Position numbers and translations under genes: made by a program
NCBI RefSeq assembly: GCF_008035925.1
Contig: NZ_CP036264.1
Location: 5,392,402 to 5,456,401, forward strand
Length of the DNA stretch: 64,000 nucleotides
Source of the DNA: Stieleria maiorica
GTDB taxonomy: Bacteria > Planctomycetota > Planctomycetia > Pirellulales > Pirellulaceae
Reading direction: 5' to 3'
Shown here: one piece after another, positions 51,366 to 59,742 of the stretch
How the letters are laid out: every line of letters starts with the position of its first letter
Position numbering within the stretch: the stretch's first letter is position 1
The notes under the pieces: model-generated
What the model was told of the DNA's origin: nothing
Database searches by the model: none
Seen by the model: the letters and a program-made list of their open reading frames with translations, nothing else

Positions 51366-52931
51366 ATGAAAGCAGCGTCTTTAAGTATTCCCAACGCTCT
51401 GGTGAGCGCAGCTACCTCAAAGCCTCGCTACCTCACCCGTTGGTCGGTACTGACACTGGTATTTCTCACCGCGACCCTTTGCCGTGCCGATGACCGCCCC
51501 AGCTTCATTCTGCTGATGGGAGACGATCACGGATGGAGTGAGACCGGCTACAACGGACATCCCTATCTGCAGACTCCGGTGTTGGATGAAATGGCCCGCA
51601 GCGGTTTGCGGCTGGATCATTTCTATTCCGGGCATCCTTCGTGTTCACCGACCCGCGGCAGTGTGCTGACCGGACGCCACCCCAACCGCTACGGAACCTT
51701 CTCGCCGGGCTGGTCGATCCGTCCAAAAGAAATCACGATCGCGCATTTGCTGTCCGAGGCCGGTTACCGATGCGGTCATTTCGGAAAGTGGCACCTCGGT
51801 CCGGTCAAATCAGACTCACCAACCAACCCGCGTGCGATGGGCTTCGACGAATACGTCTCCCACGACAACTTCTATGAAATGAACCCGCCCTTCTCGCGCA
51901 ACGGTGACCCGCCGCAAACGATTCGAGGCGAAGGGTCCGAAGTCACGATCGACGAAACCATCAAGTTTATCGACCGCGCTCGAGCCGACGAGACACCGTT
52001 CTTGGCGGTCGTTTGGTTCGGGTCGCCCCACGAACCCTACAGCGGCTTGGACAAGGATCTCGCGCTCTATGATGACCTGCCGCAAACGCTCGCCGAACGC
52101 ACGGTGCGATTGACGTCGATGGAAACCGGGAAACAGACGACGCGGCCACTGCGAGACGTATTGCGCGAGCGTTATGCCGAAATCACCGCAATGGATCGGT
52201 CGATCGGAACATTGCGTGACTATCTGGCTGACAAAGGCCTGAGAGACAACACCCTGATCTGGTACTGCGGTGACAACGGCAGCCCGCGAAGCAGCGGACG
52301 TGTGACGACTCCGTTCCGCGGCGAAAAAGGGTTGATGTACGAAGGCGGCATCCGGGTTCCCGGGTTGATCGAATGGCCGGCGCGGATCGCGACCAGTCGG
52401 GTCAGCGAGGTAAATTCCGTCACCAGTGACATGCTTCCGACGCTCTGTGAACTGGCCGGCGTCCAGACACCCGACCGGCCGCTGGATGGGATCAGCATCG
52501 TCCCGGTGATCGATGGCAAAATGACGCAACGTCCCAAACCGATTTGTTTTTGGAGTTATCCGACGAAACGAGTCACCGCGGCGCAAGCGAAGCCCAAGCC
52601 TTACATCGATCCGGCATTTCAAGAAGGCACAACGCCGCTCGTCAAGGAGATGGCCGGAAAACTGACACGCAGCTTCAACAACTATCATCAGCCGGAAATC
52701 ACGGACGAAGACTACGCCGGACCTCGCGTGATCCTGGACAACCGTTTCAAGCTGGTCGTCGATGCAAGCGCGAAAGATCCGACGAACGTGGAACTGTTCG
52801 ACCTGCATGCCGATCGCGAAGAAGCAACGAACTTGGCCCAGTCCAACGCCGAAGTAACTGAGCGACTCAGTCGACAATTGCGCACCTGGCAAACCTCCGT
52901 GCTCAACAGCCTGCAAGAAGCAGATTATTAA
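51366..52931 (+). CDS. Secreted sulfatase
   Basis: A 521-residue protein with an N-terminal signal segment (WSVLTLVFLTATLCRA). ILLMGDDHGWSETGYNGHP and PSCSPTRGSVLTGR (C93) are the sulfatase ligands and formylglycine site; GKWHLGPVK, CGDNGSPR and LIEWPARI follow. Family S1, related to its upstream neighbour. The two genes probably act on the same class of sulfated glycan, by inference from proximity. Confidence 0.93.
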   Translation: MKAASLSIPNALVSAATSKPRYLTRWSVLTLVFLTATLCRADDRPSFILLMGDDHGWSETGYNGHPYLQTPVLDEMARSGLRLDHFYSGHPSCSPTRGSVLTGRHPNRYGTFSPGWSIRPKEITIAHLLSEAGYRCGHFGKWHLGPVKSDSPTNPRAMGFDEYVSHDNFYEMNPPFSRNGDPPQTIRGEGSEVTIDETIKFIDRARADETPFLAVVWFGSPHEPYSGLDKDLALYDDLPQTLAERTVRLTSMETGKQTTRPLRDVLRERYAEITAMDRSIGTLRDYLADKGLRDNTLIWYCGDNGSPRSSGRVTTPFRGEKGLMYEGGIRVPGLIEWPARIATSRVSEVNSVTSDMLPTLCELAGVQTPDRPLDGISIVPVIDGKMTQRPKPICFWSYPTKRVTAAQAKPKPYIDPAFQEGTTPLVKEMAGKLTRSFNNYHQPEITDEDYAGPRVILDNRFKLVVDASAKDPTNVELFDLHADREEATNLAQSNAEVTERLSRQLRTWQTSVLNSLQEADY

Positions 52932-53244
52932 CCCGGGACAGGCATCCAGCCTGTCATTTCCGCCAAGGAGGAACAAATGCCAGCGGGAAGCGTCAGCGAG
53001 CGGCCCACGCTAAAACCACACCACCATTGGCCACTCGCTTACGCGTCGTGCTGTCATCAGCAGCGGACGCCCCGAGGCCAGAAACCTGCACGACCGACAC
53101 GGCGTTCCCAATCGGCACGAGCCATCTGTTCGCTACCGTTTCGCTTTTGCTCCACCGCCGCGGTCGATGCTGCCGAAATGGATCAAACCAAGGTCGGGAC
53201 TTTTTGCCGTGAATGGATGCTGAGCCAATTTCGGAGATCCATCC
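52932..53244. other. Intergenic region with terminator-like hairpin
   Basis: GACAGGC and GCCTGTC form a perfect 7-bp stem with a 5-base loop at 52937-52955, just after the sulfatase stop, and probably end its transcript although few T follow. I see nothing else in this stretch. Confidence 0.5.
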
Positions 53245-53577
53245 GTGCGTTATTTGCTTCCCGCGTTTCTTGTCGTTCTGTCCGGTTGCAGTTCATCGGG
53301 GCCATTGAGTTGGTTTCGGCGAACCCCGGTCGTCTATCACCGTTCCCCCTGCTCTCACTGCGCGCCGTCTTCGGCCACGCCGATCGGATCGGCGGTTTCC
53401 TCCGAGCCGATGGTGCTGGAGGGTGCAACGGTCCAGGACGGGATCATTTATGACAGGATGCTCGACGAGACCGTCATCGAAAGCCGGCTTGATCCACCGA
53501 TGAGCGTGCCTTCGACCGACAGTTCCGCGCCCGCCGTGGAGTCGCTGCCGACACCGACGCCCGATCCGGAAACTTGA
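53245..53577 (+). CDS. Small lipoprotein
   Basis: A 110-residue product from GTG 53245. MRYLLPAFLVVLSGCSSSG carries a lipobox (LSGC). The rest is proline- and serine-rich, with a CSHC pair, and ends in a PTPTPDPET tail. It is an envelope protein with no family I recognise. It does not clearly belong to either neighbouring operon. Confidence 0.6.
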   Translation: MRYLLPAFLVVLSGCSSSGPLSWFRRTPVVYHRSPCSHCAPSSATPIGSAVSSEPMVLEGATVQDGIIYDRMLDETVIESRLDPPMSVPSTDSSAPAVESLPTPTPDPET

Positions 53578-53582
53578 TAACG

Positions 53583-53652
53583 CACTGCAGTAGCTACCCT
53601 CGCCAGAGCGTGGAGAACACTGCAGTAGCTACGCTCGCCAGAGCGTGGAGAA
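53583..53652. repeat. Two 35-bp direct repeats with GTAGCTAC core
   Basis: The units 53583-53617 and 53618-53652 differ at one base and contain GCAGTAGCTAC, TCGCCAGAGCGTGG. The same core occurs inverted at 49564-49582. They lie between the lipoprotein and the amidohydrolase. Confidence 0.8.
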
Positions 53653-53733
53653 CGACACCTTGCGTCGTATCCGGTTAGAATCTCTTCTTCCGCATCCCAT
53701 CCGCGTTAAGAGTCCCACCGGAGTGATCTCGCC

Positions 53734-54687
53734 ATGCCGTCCTCCCTTTCCTCGCGTCGACGATTCCTTGGGATCGCCGCGTCCGTCGCATCTTCCGCCG
53801 TGCACATCGGCAATCCATCGATCCTTCCCGCCGCCGATGCAAACGTGCAGCAGCCTCGTTTGCTGGATTGCCACCTGCACATCAATCATTTTGAGCGGAC
53901 GATTGAAGACACGATCCGGCATATGGATGCGACGGGGACGGACAAGGCGTTCGTGTTGCCGTTGGAAACGGGCGAAGGCGGGGTGTTATTGCGCACCGAG
54001 ACCGTTTTGCACGCGTATCATCAATACCGCGATCGGATCATCCCGTTCTGCCAAACCGACATTCGCAGCGACGACGTGATCGCGCGTCTGCGTGCGTACC
54101 ATTTACTCGGGTGCCGGGGGATCGGTGAGCAAAAGGAGCATCTTCCGCTGAACGATCCGCGTGTGGAACGTGTCATCGCATTTTGCAACGACGTCCACTG
54201 GCCGATCACCATTCATTTCCAGGACGGTCCCGGTGGATACAACCAAGGTTTGGCAGACCACCTGGAAACCTACCTGAAACGGTACAAGAACGTCCGCATC
54301 ATCGGGCACGCACAAACGTGGTGGGCCAACATCAGTGCCGAAGTGCCACCGGCCGACAAGACGCTGTATCCGAAAGGCCCCGTCAAACCCGGCGGATTGC
54401 TCGATCGATTGCTGTCCGACTATCCCAACCTGTATGCCGACATGTCGGCCGGCAGCGGGTTCGGTGCATTGTCGCGTGACAAAGACTTCACGGCCGGGTT
54501 TATCGAGCGACACTCCAAACAAATGCTCTTCGGCAGCGATTGTCCCTGCTACGACGGCCATGGCGCCCATTTCAAGAACCTTTGTTACAGCCGGCAGTTG
54601 CAAGCGTTCTTGGAGGAGTTGGTGACGGACCCGGATACGCTGCAGGACATCTTTTACAACAACGCGATGCGCGCGCTGGAGGGGTAG
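53734..54687 (+). CDS. Tat-secreted amidohydrolase-family protein
   Basis: A 317-residue protein. SSRRRFLGIAASVASSAVH is a twin-arginine signal. LLDCHLHINHF supplies the first two histidine ligands, IIGHAQTWW another, and MLFGSDCPCYD the terminal Asp of the metal site, as in amidohydrolase-2 (decarboxylase-like) enzymes. It probably hydrolyses or decarboxylates a small organic substrate in the periplasm; the substrate is unknown. The convergent sulfatase at 54715 lies 27 bp away. Confidence 0.87.
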   Translation: MPSSLSSRRRFLGIAASVASSAVHIGNPSILPAADANVQQPRLLDCHLHINHFERTIEDTIRHMDATGTDKAFVLPLETGEGGVLLRTETVLHAYHQYRDRIIPFCQTDIRSDDVIARLRAYHLLGCRGIGEQKEHLPLNDPRVERVIAFCNDVHWPITIHFQDGPGGYNQGLADHLETYLKRYKNVRIIGHAQTWWANISAEVPPADKTLYPKGPVKPGGLLDRLLSDYPNLYADMSAGSGFGALSRDKDFTAGFIERHSKQMLFGSDCPCYDGHGAHFKNLCYSRQLQAFLEELVTDPDTLQDIFYNNAMRALEG

Positions 54688-54714
54688 TGCGACGCGGGAT
54701 AAAAGGTCCTTCTG

Positions 54715-56307
54715 TCAAGGCGCTGCCGGGTAGCGCCGAACACTGACATCGTTGGGTTTTTGCGGCCCTGGCGTACTGCGTCCGCCGCGGATGATGGCTT
54801 CCAACAAGGCCTGCATCTGTTCGAGACGTTCCGGTTGGTCTGCGGCACGGTTCTTGGACTCCCCAAGGTCGACCGCCAGATCGTACAGCTGCACCGGCTG
54901 GCTTTGATCGCCGCCTTTGCCCCAGCCGCCCGAACCGGGTGCGGCGATGTATTTCCAGCTGCCACGCCGCAGACTTGGGACGCCGCGGATCGAACAACTG
55001 ATCGCCGATTCGCGAACTGGTCGGTCCTCGCCTCGCAACAGCGACATCAAACTAAAGCTGTCTTCACCGGCATCGTCGGGCAACGCCACCGCCATCAGGT
55101 CAGCCATCGTTGCCAATAGATCGGCTTGATGAACCAGTTGATCGCATCGGCTATTCGGCTCGACGACGCCTGGCCAGCGGACGATCATGGGGACGCGATG
55201 GCCACCTTCCCACGCGTCCGCTTTGTAGCCTCGTAGGGGGCCGCTTGGATAGTGACCCTGCTTTTCCAGAGCGTCGACGCCGATGTACGGTGCACAGCCG
55301 TTGTCGCTTGTAAACACCACCAGCGTGTTGTCTGCTTTGCCGCTCTGCTCGATCGCGTCGAGCACTTGGGCGACGACCGCATCGGTTTCCATGACAAAGT
55401 CCGCGTAAAGCCCCAGGCCGCTTTTGCCTTTCCAGGACTCATTGACCGACAAGGGTGTGTGGGGGGACGTGAGTGGCATGTAGAGCAAGAAGGGCTTGGC
55501 GTCCGCAGCGGCGTCGCGAATGTAGCGTGAAGCCCGATCGGCCAATGCGGGCAGAATCGGTTCCAGCGTCCACCCGGCGAGGGCGGGCCCCTGGTTGCTG
55601 GCCTGATTCTTCCGCAGCAGCTCGACCGGCAAGAATTCGGAGGGGATACCAACGGTTCGATCGCTTTCGATGAAGCAGTAAGGCGGCCAGTTGGGGACGT
55701 CGGTGCCGAAGTAGACGTCAAAACCGCGCGTGGTGGGTCCGCCGCCGATCGGATTTTCGAAGACCTCGCGCCAGATGGCTCGATGGGCGTCGGTCGCGAC
55801 AGCGCGTCCTTTGGGACGTTCTTTGAATTGCTTGGCAACGTCGGCCGGAATCGGCCAATCCCATCCCAAGTGCCATTTGCCGATGCATGCGGTTTGGTAG
55901 CCCTGTTGCTGCGCGAGCGAACCGATGGTCAGGCGGTCGGGGGCGATCAACGGTGCTCCCCACAGCCCGACGATTCCCGCTTGCAGACGCGAGCGCCAGT
56001 GATAGCGGCCGGTCAGCAGGGTGTAGCGTGATGGAGAGCAGACACCGGACGAGGAATGGGCGTCGGTGAACATCACTCCCTGTTCGGCCAACCGATCGAT
56101 CGCGGGCGTCGCAATTCTTCCCCGCTCGGGGTTGTAGCACTGCACATCACCGTAACCCAGGTCGTCCGCATAGATCACCACGATGTTGGGACGTTCTGCG
56201 TTGATCGGACGCTCCGCCGCCGCTGCCCCCGCCACCATCAACAGCAGCAACGGCGCAACGCCCCCGACACTCCCCCAACCCCAAAACCCATCAATCAACA
56301 ATCTCAT
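54715..56307 (-). CDS. Secreted sulfatase
   Basis: A 530-residue product from ATG 56307, which GGGAGGA precedes. The signal segment is APLLLLMVAGAAAA. IYADDLGYGDVQCYNP and GVCSPSRYTLLTGRY (C90) mark the S1 active site; GKWHLGWDWP and TSDNGCAPY follow. The product resembles arylsulfatase A. Its 5' end lies next to repeat cluster 5, so the promoter is near 56310-56330. Confidence 0.93.
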   Translation of the reverse strand: MRLLIDGFWGWGSVGGVAPLLLLMVAGAAAAERPINAERPNIVVIYADDLGYGDVQCYNPERGRIATPAIDRLAEQGVMFTDAHSSSGVCSPSRYTLLTGRYHWRSRLQAGIVGLWGAPLIAPDRLTIGSLAQQQGYQTACIGKWHLGWDWPIPADVAKQFKERPKGRAVATDAHRAIWREVFENPIGGGPTTRGFDVYFGTDVPNWPPYCFIESDRTVGIPSEFLPVELLRKNQASNQGPALAGWTLEPILPALADRASRYIRDAAADAKPFLLYMPLTSPHTPLSVNESWKGKSGLGLYADFVMETDAVVAQVLDAIEQSGKADNTLVVFTSDNGCAPYIGVDALEKQGHYPSGPLRGYKADAWEGGHRVPMIVRWPGVVEPNSRCDQLVHQADLLATMADLMAVALPDDAGEDSFSLMSLLRGEDRPVRESAISCSIRGVPSLRRGSWKYIAAPGSGGWGKGGDQSQPVQLYDLAVDLGESKNRAADQPERLEQMQALLEAIIRGGRSTPGPQKPNDVSVRRYPAAP

Positions 56308-56327
56308 CGCTCCTCCCATTCACTCCC

Positions 56328-56452
56328 CCACCGGGGACATGGCACTCCAGTCCTCGCCACACGGGGACATGGCATGATCGGTTATGCCATGTCCCCAAGC
56401 CGTCTATGTCCCCAAGCCGTCTGGGTACAGAGCCGCCTGGGGACAGGGCATG
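56328..56452. repeat. Palindromic repeat cluster 5, left of transposase
   Basis: GGGGACATGGCAC, GGGGACATGGCAT and ATGCCATGTCCCC arms alternate in orientation, with tandem CCCCAAGCCGTCT. It lies about 210 bp before the REP-associated transposase at 56663. Nothing else is recognised in 56308-56662. Confidence 0.7.
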
Positions 56453-56662
56453 TTTCCACCAGTGCAATGATATCAAAACACCGCCAGTAATCGTATCTAG
56501 ATCTTCGATTCCTCTTCTAAAGATGCTTGACTTCCCGCATGATGTCCGGTGCAATGAGGGTTCGTGGAGTCGCAAGAAACGACTCGTTTTGGCTGCGATA
56601 TTTGAAGACAATCTTCTAGTCGCAGCGACAGCTAAAACGAGTCTCTTTGTTAGGAGGATGCG

Positions 56663-57766
56663 ATGACACGCTCTAATCGCGGTGACAAGATTGACCCTCG
56701 CGAGGTTCAAATCGTCCACACCATCAGCCGCACCACACGGGCTTGCTACTTAATGGGCTGCGTCCCCGGTTCGGACGAGAACTACGACCACCGCAAGGAA
56801 TGGGTCGACGAACTCATTCAGCGATTTGCGGCCCAATTTGCCATCGACGTGCTGTCATTCTCGGTTCTTTCCACTCACCATCACCAACTGCTCCGTTCTC
56901 GCCCCGATATTGTCCAGACCTGGGACGATACCGAAGTGGCCCGACGTTGGTTGATGATCTGTCCGAAGCGTAAAGACAAGGCCGGCAATGCCCTCCCACC
57001 CTCGGAGCCTGAATTGGACACGATCCGCAATTGTCCGATTCGGGTTGAAGAATTGCGACTGCGACTCAGTGACATCTCGTGGTGGATGCGACTGCTGAAC
57101 CAACGCATCGCACAGCGAGCCAATCGTGAAGACGATGCCGGTGGGCGTTTCTTCGAAGATCGTTTCAAGGGGATTCCCGTGATCGATGAGGAATCGGTGT
57201 TGGCCTGTGCCGTCTATGTGGATCTGAATTGGATTCGAGCTTGTATGGCCGAGACGCTGGAACTGAGCGAACACACATCTGCACAACGCCGGATCGCGGC
57301 CGTTGACTCGGAGCAACAGGTAACGGAGCCTGATGATTCTGCAGCAGAATCAGGCAATGACGCATCGACACGGTGTCATCAATCGCTGCCAGACTCGTTT
57401 CTAGCCCCTGTCGATCTTTGCGAAGCTAACAATCCTCCTGGTCCACAACCGAGTGATAGCGGTGCGCGATGTAGCGATAAGGGGTTCTTGTCAATGAGCC
57501 GCCTAGAGTACTTGGAACTCCTCGACTGGTCGGCACGGCAGATTCGCGACGGGAAACGCGGGCGAACACCTGATGACCTTCCCCCGATATTGATTCGTCT
57601 CGGTCTCTCGCCGACGGTCTGGCTGAAATTGATAGCAGACTTCGACGATCTGTTCACCACCATGGCCGGGCTACCTGAACACATTGATCAGCAGCGTGGC
57701 AAACAAACCGGCCGCCCGTTCCACGTTCGCAAGCAGACCCGCGAACTGTTTGCCCAAGCGGCTTAG
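56663..57766 (+). CDS. REP-associated tyrosine transposase-like protein
   Basis: AGGAGG precedes ATG 56663. The 367-residue protein contains VLSTHHHQLLRSRPDI (H72-x-H74, the HUH metal site of Y1 transposases). Later it has FFEDRFKGIPVIDEESVLACAVYVDLNWIR, the YxxxNPxR-like segment in which Y185 is a candidate nucleophile. The last 170 residues are a divergent tail not typical of IS200. RAYT proteins are domesticated transposases that act on REP palindromes; two palindromic clusters flank this gene. Activity is inferred. Confidence 0.85.
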   Translation: MTRSNRGDKIDPREVQIVHTISRTTRACYLMGCVPGSDENYDHRKEWVDELIQRFAAQFAIDVLSFSVLSTHHHQLLRSRPDIVQTWDDTEVARRWLMICPKRKDKAGNALPPSEPELDTIRNCPIRVEELRLRLSDISWWMRLLNQRIAQRANREDDAGGRFFEDRFKGIPVIDEESVLACAVYVDLNWIRACMAETLELSEHTSAQRRIAAVDSEQQVTEPDDSAAESGNDASTRCHQSLPDSFLAPVDLCEANNPPGPQPSDSGARCSDKGFLSMSRLEYLELLDWSARQIRDGKRGRTPDDLPPILIRLGLSPTVWLKLIADFDDLFTTMAGLPEHIDQQRGKQTGRPFHVRKQTRELFAQAA

Positions 57767-58013
57767 CCCGACTGATCTTCTAGTTGACTGCTCCCTCTTA
57801 AAGACGCATTTCACGATGCACGTCTCCAGCTCGCGGCGTAGATCACCTTGGTCCGTGCACGAACTCACCGGTCACCGTGGATTCCAAGCACCCCGTCATG
57901 AATCAAGCGGCTGAGGATCGCCCCCGAAAAGTCGGTCGCGTCCCACCGTAAAACAGCCCCAATTCGTATCGATACTGCATCTGCCCGTCGCTCGGCGTCG
58001 TCCTCCAGGTTGA
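57767..58013. other. Gap after the transposase
   Basis: I see no coding character. The stretch leads into repeat cluster 6. Confidence 0.4.
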
Positions 58014-58115
58014 AGTGCCATGTCCCTCTGGTCACCCTGTCCCTCTGGTCACCCACAAGTCTCAAAGTACCGTGTCCCCGATGCGGTTGGCGATGACATG
58101 CCATGTCCCCGGGGG
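58014..58115. repeat. Palindromic repeat cluster 6, right of transposase
   Basis: GTGCCATGTCCCTCTGGTCA, a tandem CTGTCCCTCTGGTCACC, TACCGTGTCCCC and ATGCCATGTCCCCG occur. With cluster 5 it flanks the transposase gene. Confidence 0.65.
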
Positions 58116-58206
58116 AGTGGTTTTGGGGGTGGGTTCGGCAGGGGGGCGTGGTTCGTGATAGGATGGATGGACGTTTGTTTGTGCCACCGCCGGGGGAGTC
58201 TCTGTC

Positions 58207-59616
58207 ATGATGCGATTCGATTCGGGCCATCGGTTTGCCAATTGTACCGGTCTTCAACGCAGAAGTTTCCTCTGTGCCGGTGCCGCCGGGATCGCCGGAC
58301 TAAGTCTTCCCGAACTCCTTGCCGCGGACGCTCGATCGGACAATGGGTCGTCACGCAAGTCGATCATCGTCGTGCACCTCGATGGTGGTCCGCCTCAAAT
58401 GGACCTGATCGACCCCAAGCCGGACGCCCCGGCGGAACTGCGAAGCCCGTTCGCGCCGATCCCCACCAAGGTACCCGGAATCGGTCTGACCGAATTGATG
58501 CCTCGATCTGCATCGATCGCAGACAAACTGGTTTTTCTACGGTCCCTGATCGGGGCCGATGGCAAACACCATGCATTCCAATGCCAAAGCGGATACAAGG
58601 AAACCGTCCTGCAATCCATCGGCGGTCGGCCGGCACTCGGTTGCGTGGTCAATCACTTGATGGGCTCCCCACAAGATCGGGTGCCGAATTTCGTCGACCT
58701 GATGCAGGGCCGACCGCTGGTTCGCAATAGCGCCCGCCCCGGTTTCCTGGGCCCAAGTGTCAAACCCTTTCGGCCGGACATCTCGGATCGATTCCACCGC
58801 GAGCTGGAAGAAGGGATGAAGGGCGAATTGGCCAGACTGGGCGACGGGCACAAGACGGAACTCAAATTGATCGAATCTCTACCGGTCGACCGCATCGACG
58901 ATCGCCTGGCACTACTGAAACGCCTGGATCAGTTCAATCGCTCGCTGGACGATTCGGGAGAGATGGACGCGATGGATCATTTCACAAGGCAGGCCTACAC
59001 CATTTTGACGTCCGGCGAGTTCGCCGGCGCAATGGACTTGGACCAAGAGGATCCACGGGTGATCGAGCACTACACTCCAAAACAAACCGCCGATGGAACC
59101 CGGTCCTACACCAGCGAAGGCCCCGAGGCGGCACTGAAGTTTCTGCTGGCGCGACGTCTTGTGGAAGCCGGCGTGCGTGTGGTCAGCATTTCACTGAGTG
59201 ACTTTGACACTCACGCGGACAACAACAAACGGATGCAACAGCTCGGCCCGCTGTTCGACTTTGCATTCCACGCCTTGGTGACCGATCTGGAATCGCGAGG
59301 CATGTTGAATGATGTCACCGTCTTGGCCTGGGGCGAGTTTGGACGAACGCCAAAGATCAACGACAAGGGCGGCAGAGATCACTGGCCACGGTTGTCGATG
59401 GGGATGATGGCCGGCGGCGGCATGCCGGGCGGCATCCTCCTGGGACAAACCGACAAGGTGGCCGGCGAAGCAACGGATCGTCCGGTCGACTATGCCGACG
59501 TCGTCGCAACTCTCTACCATCAGCTGGGCATCGATCCAGGACAGATGATTCACGATCGATCCGGTCGTCCCCATGTGTTGATGGATCACGGTGAAGTGAT
59601 CCATGAGTTGGTTTAG
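58207..59616 (+). CDS. DUF1501 protein, Tat-type N-terminus
   Basis: A 469-residue protein (ATG 58207 or 58210). LQRRSFLCAGAAGIAGLSLPELLAA is a twin-arginine-like signal. The DUF1501 body shows VVHLDGGPPQMDLIDPKPD, GKHHAFQCQSGY, LARRLVEAGVRVVSISLSDFDTH and VLAWGEFGRTPKINDKGGRDHWP. The family is found widely in planctomycetes, next to DUF1549/DUF1553 or cytochrome genes. Here none is adjacent, which is unusual. It is probably a periplasmic enzyme of the alkaline phosphatase superfamily. Confidence 0.92.
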   Translation: MMRFDSGHRFANCTGLQRRSFLCAGAAGIAGLSLPELLAADARSDNGSSRKSIIVVHLDGGPPQMDLIDPKPDAPAELRSPFAPIPTKVPGIGLTELMPRSASIADKLVFLRSLIGADGKHHAFQCQSGYKETVLQSIGGRPALGCVVNHLMGSPQDRVPNFVDLMQGRPLVRNSARPGFLGPSVKPFRPDISDRFHRELEEGMKGELARLGDGHKTELKLIESLPVDRIDDRLALLKRLDQFNRSLDDSGEMDAMDHFTRQAYTILTSGEFAGAMDLDQEDPRVIEHYTPKQTADGTRSYTSEGPEAALKFLLARRLVEAGVRVVSISLSDFDTHADNNKRMQQLGPLFDFAFHALVTDLESRGMLNDVTVLAWGEFGRTPKINDKGGRDHWPRLSMGMMAGGGMPGGILLGQTDKVAGEATDRPVDYADVVATLYHQLGIDPGQMIHDRSGRPHVLMDHGEVIHELV

Positions 59617-59742
59617 AAACCATCAACATCAGGTAGGCTCGGCTTCTCGGCACGCGATTGCAGCGTCGACAGGCTGGATGCCAATCCCACTGCCCCATCA
59701 CTCCCTCCTTGCTTTTCACGACTAGCCCCTGGTTCTTGTGGC

